This document shows, one piece after another, positions 6,062 through 6,875 of a stretch of DNA of 6,875 bases. The first letter of the stretch is position 1, and each line of letters opens with the position of its first letter. Under the pieces are notes generated by a model that had not been told where the DNA came from, made no database searches, and saw nothing but the letters and a program-made list of their open reading frames with translations. The stretch is from SURF-32 sp964648365 (GTDB lineage Bacteria > Planctomycetota > Phycisphaerae > UBA1845), in the NCBI GenBank assembly GCA_964648365.1, contig CAZYLK010000252.1, forward strand, positions 1-6,875, read 5' to 3'. The translations under genes and the position numbers were made by a program.

Positions 6062-6875
6062 CCGATCCGTTCTGCTCCGTTCTCCTCAACCCCGCGTGCA
6101 GGCATATGCACGGCCTGCCCCGCAGACCGTGTAATCAGCGAGTGTACCGGTGCGTGGTCTTCCGGCGAACCAGTCGTGGTGAGGAACGCGCGGGCGGATC
6201 GGGCCTCGCGCTTCAGGAGGTTGCCGATTCTTACGAGGAACAGGATGTACAGCAGAGCGAAGATCACGCTCCCGACGACGCCCACGCAATTCAGGTTGCC
6301 CAGTCCGCGCCCGATACTTGGGGGCATCGTTCCCCCGGACCTCAGGAAGATCACGTTCAGGATCACGCTAAAGGCAAGTTGGCACGATGACGCGGTCAAG
6401 AGGCCCCATCGAATGATGCGGGCCCCGCGCGCCAGTTTGACGTCCGGGATGCGCCCGCAGACGCGTTGCAGGTACTGCAGCATCGCGAACGGCTCCGCCA
6501 GCCCCGCCAAGCCGACGATACTGATGAACACGAGTATTGCCGTCACGGAACCGAGCACGATCTGGAAGAACCCGACCAGCGATCCCAGCAGGCCAATGAT
6601 CACCGCGGCGCGTACAACCCGGCGCGTCGTGGGGCGCGGGGCCTCGCCCAGGCCGCTCGGATCGGGCGACGTCAGCATCCAGATCCCAACGCATCGCAGC
6701 AGCGACCCCAGTCCCTGGGCCGCGTAAAGTATGACCGCGTTTCCGAGTCCAACGAATGTGAATGCCACACCTGTCGCAATCCCGACCAGCACCCCGGCGA
6801 GCAGCCAGCGTGCCCCCCTCGCCAGCCGCCCCACCCAGCGCGGATCACTGAACTGGAGCCGTGAGTCCCGCAGCG
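6058..6875 (-). CDS. Zinc-ribbon multi-pass membrane protein, paralogue C (5' end outside window)
   Basis: Partial gene; the last 271 codons are visible and the frame is open to the window edge. The first visible residues, LRDSRLQFSDPRW, align with the stretch after the zinc ribbon in paralogues A and B (LRYADPHW and LRGDRIRFGDPAW), so the ribbon is expected just beyond the edge. A GTG at 6834 would be in frame but falls inside this conserved stretch and is not the real start. About six membrane segments lie at visible residues 21-43, 46-68, 86-107, 110-134, 154-176 and 194-216. Shared motifs are WMLTSPDPSGLGE (65-77), VCGRIPDVKLARGARIIRWG (138-157) and LLYILFLVRIGNLL (207-220). The polar tail, about 50 residues, is not conserved. 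The stop overlaps the start of paralogue B. Confidence 0.85.
   Translation of the reverse strand, partial: LRDSRLQFSDPRWVGRLARGARWLLAGVLVGIATGVAFTFVGLGNAVILYAAQGLGSLLRCVGIWMLTSPDPSGLGEAPRPTTRRVVRAAVIIGLLGSLVGFFQIVLGSVTAILVFISIVGLAGLAEPFAMLQYLQRVCGRIPDVKLARGARIIRWGLLTASSCQLAFSVILNVIFLRSGGTMPPSIGRGLGNLNCVGVVGSVIFALLYILFLVRIGNLLKREARSARAFLTTTGSPEDHAPVHSLITRSAGQAVHMPARGVEENGAERIG

Noticed and set aside
4952..6727. Plus-strand 591-codon open frame opposite paralogues B and C
   Set aside because: Arg/His/Gln-rich with no recognisable domain, and fully explained as the antisense frame of two homologous genes.
1..6875. Transfer RNAs, ribosomal RNAs, CRISPR arrays, insertion sequences
   Set aside because: No cloverleaf, rRNA-like stretch, regularly spaced repeat-spacer array or transposase-like frame was seen on either strand.

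Overview
This window comes from a high-GC bacterial chromosome. The best guess is a member of the Planctomycetota, probably Phycisphaerae-like. The main clue is a set of membrane proteins with an N-terminal double-CxxC zinc ribbon of the form CxxCGYxLxGL...CPECG, which are common in that group. A second clue is a set of short GC-rich palindromes scattered between and inside genes. The assignment is an inference from protein style, not from a marker gene.

Left part (1-1515), plus strand: a membrane-anchored bacterial PH-domain protein (155-772) is followed by a small two-domain CBS protein (1014-1475). Both have recognisable Shine-Dalgarno sequences. The 241-base gap between them holds two perfect 7-bp inverted repeats, one just after the PH gene and one just before the CBS start.

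Middle part (1516-3277): cinA is convergent with the CBS gene and read on the minus strand (1516-2976). It encodes a full-length two-domain CinA. About 65 extra low-complexity residues sit between the two domains, and a perfect GC-rich palindrome lies in the DNA of that extra piece. A 9-base G tract encodes the glycines of the conserved GPGGG motif. Upstream of cinA is a 301-base non-coding gap with an 8-bp tandem repeat and GC-rich hairpins.

Right part (3278-6875), minus strand: four consecutive genes encode zinc-ribbon membrane proteins. Three are clear paralogues of each other, with about six membrane segments and shared motifs; the most upstream one runs off the window at its 5' end. The fourth, farthest downstream, is shorter and divergent, with a zinc ribbon, two membrane segments and a different soluble tail. 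Two of the paralogues overlap by 4 bases (ATGA), so they are probably translated together. Their function is unknown. This tandem family is the most likely undescribed system in the window, but nothing in the sequence shows what it does.
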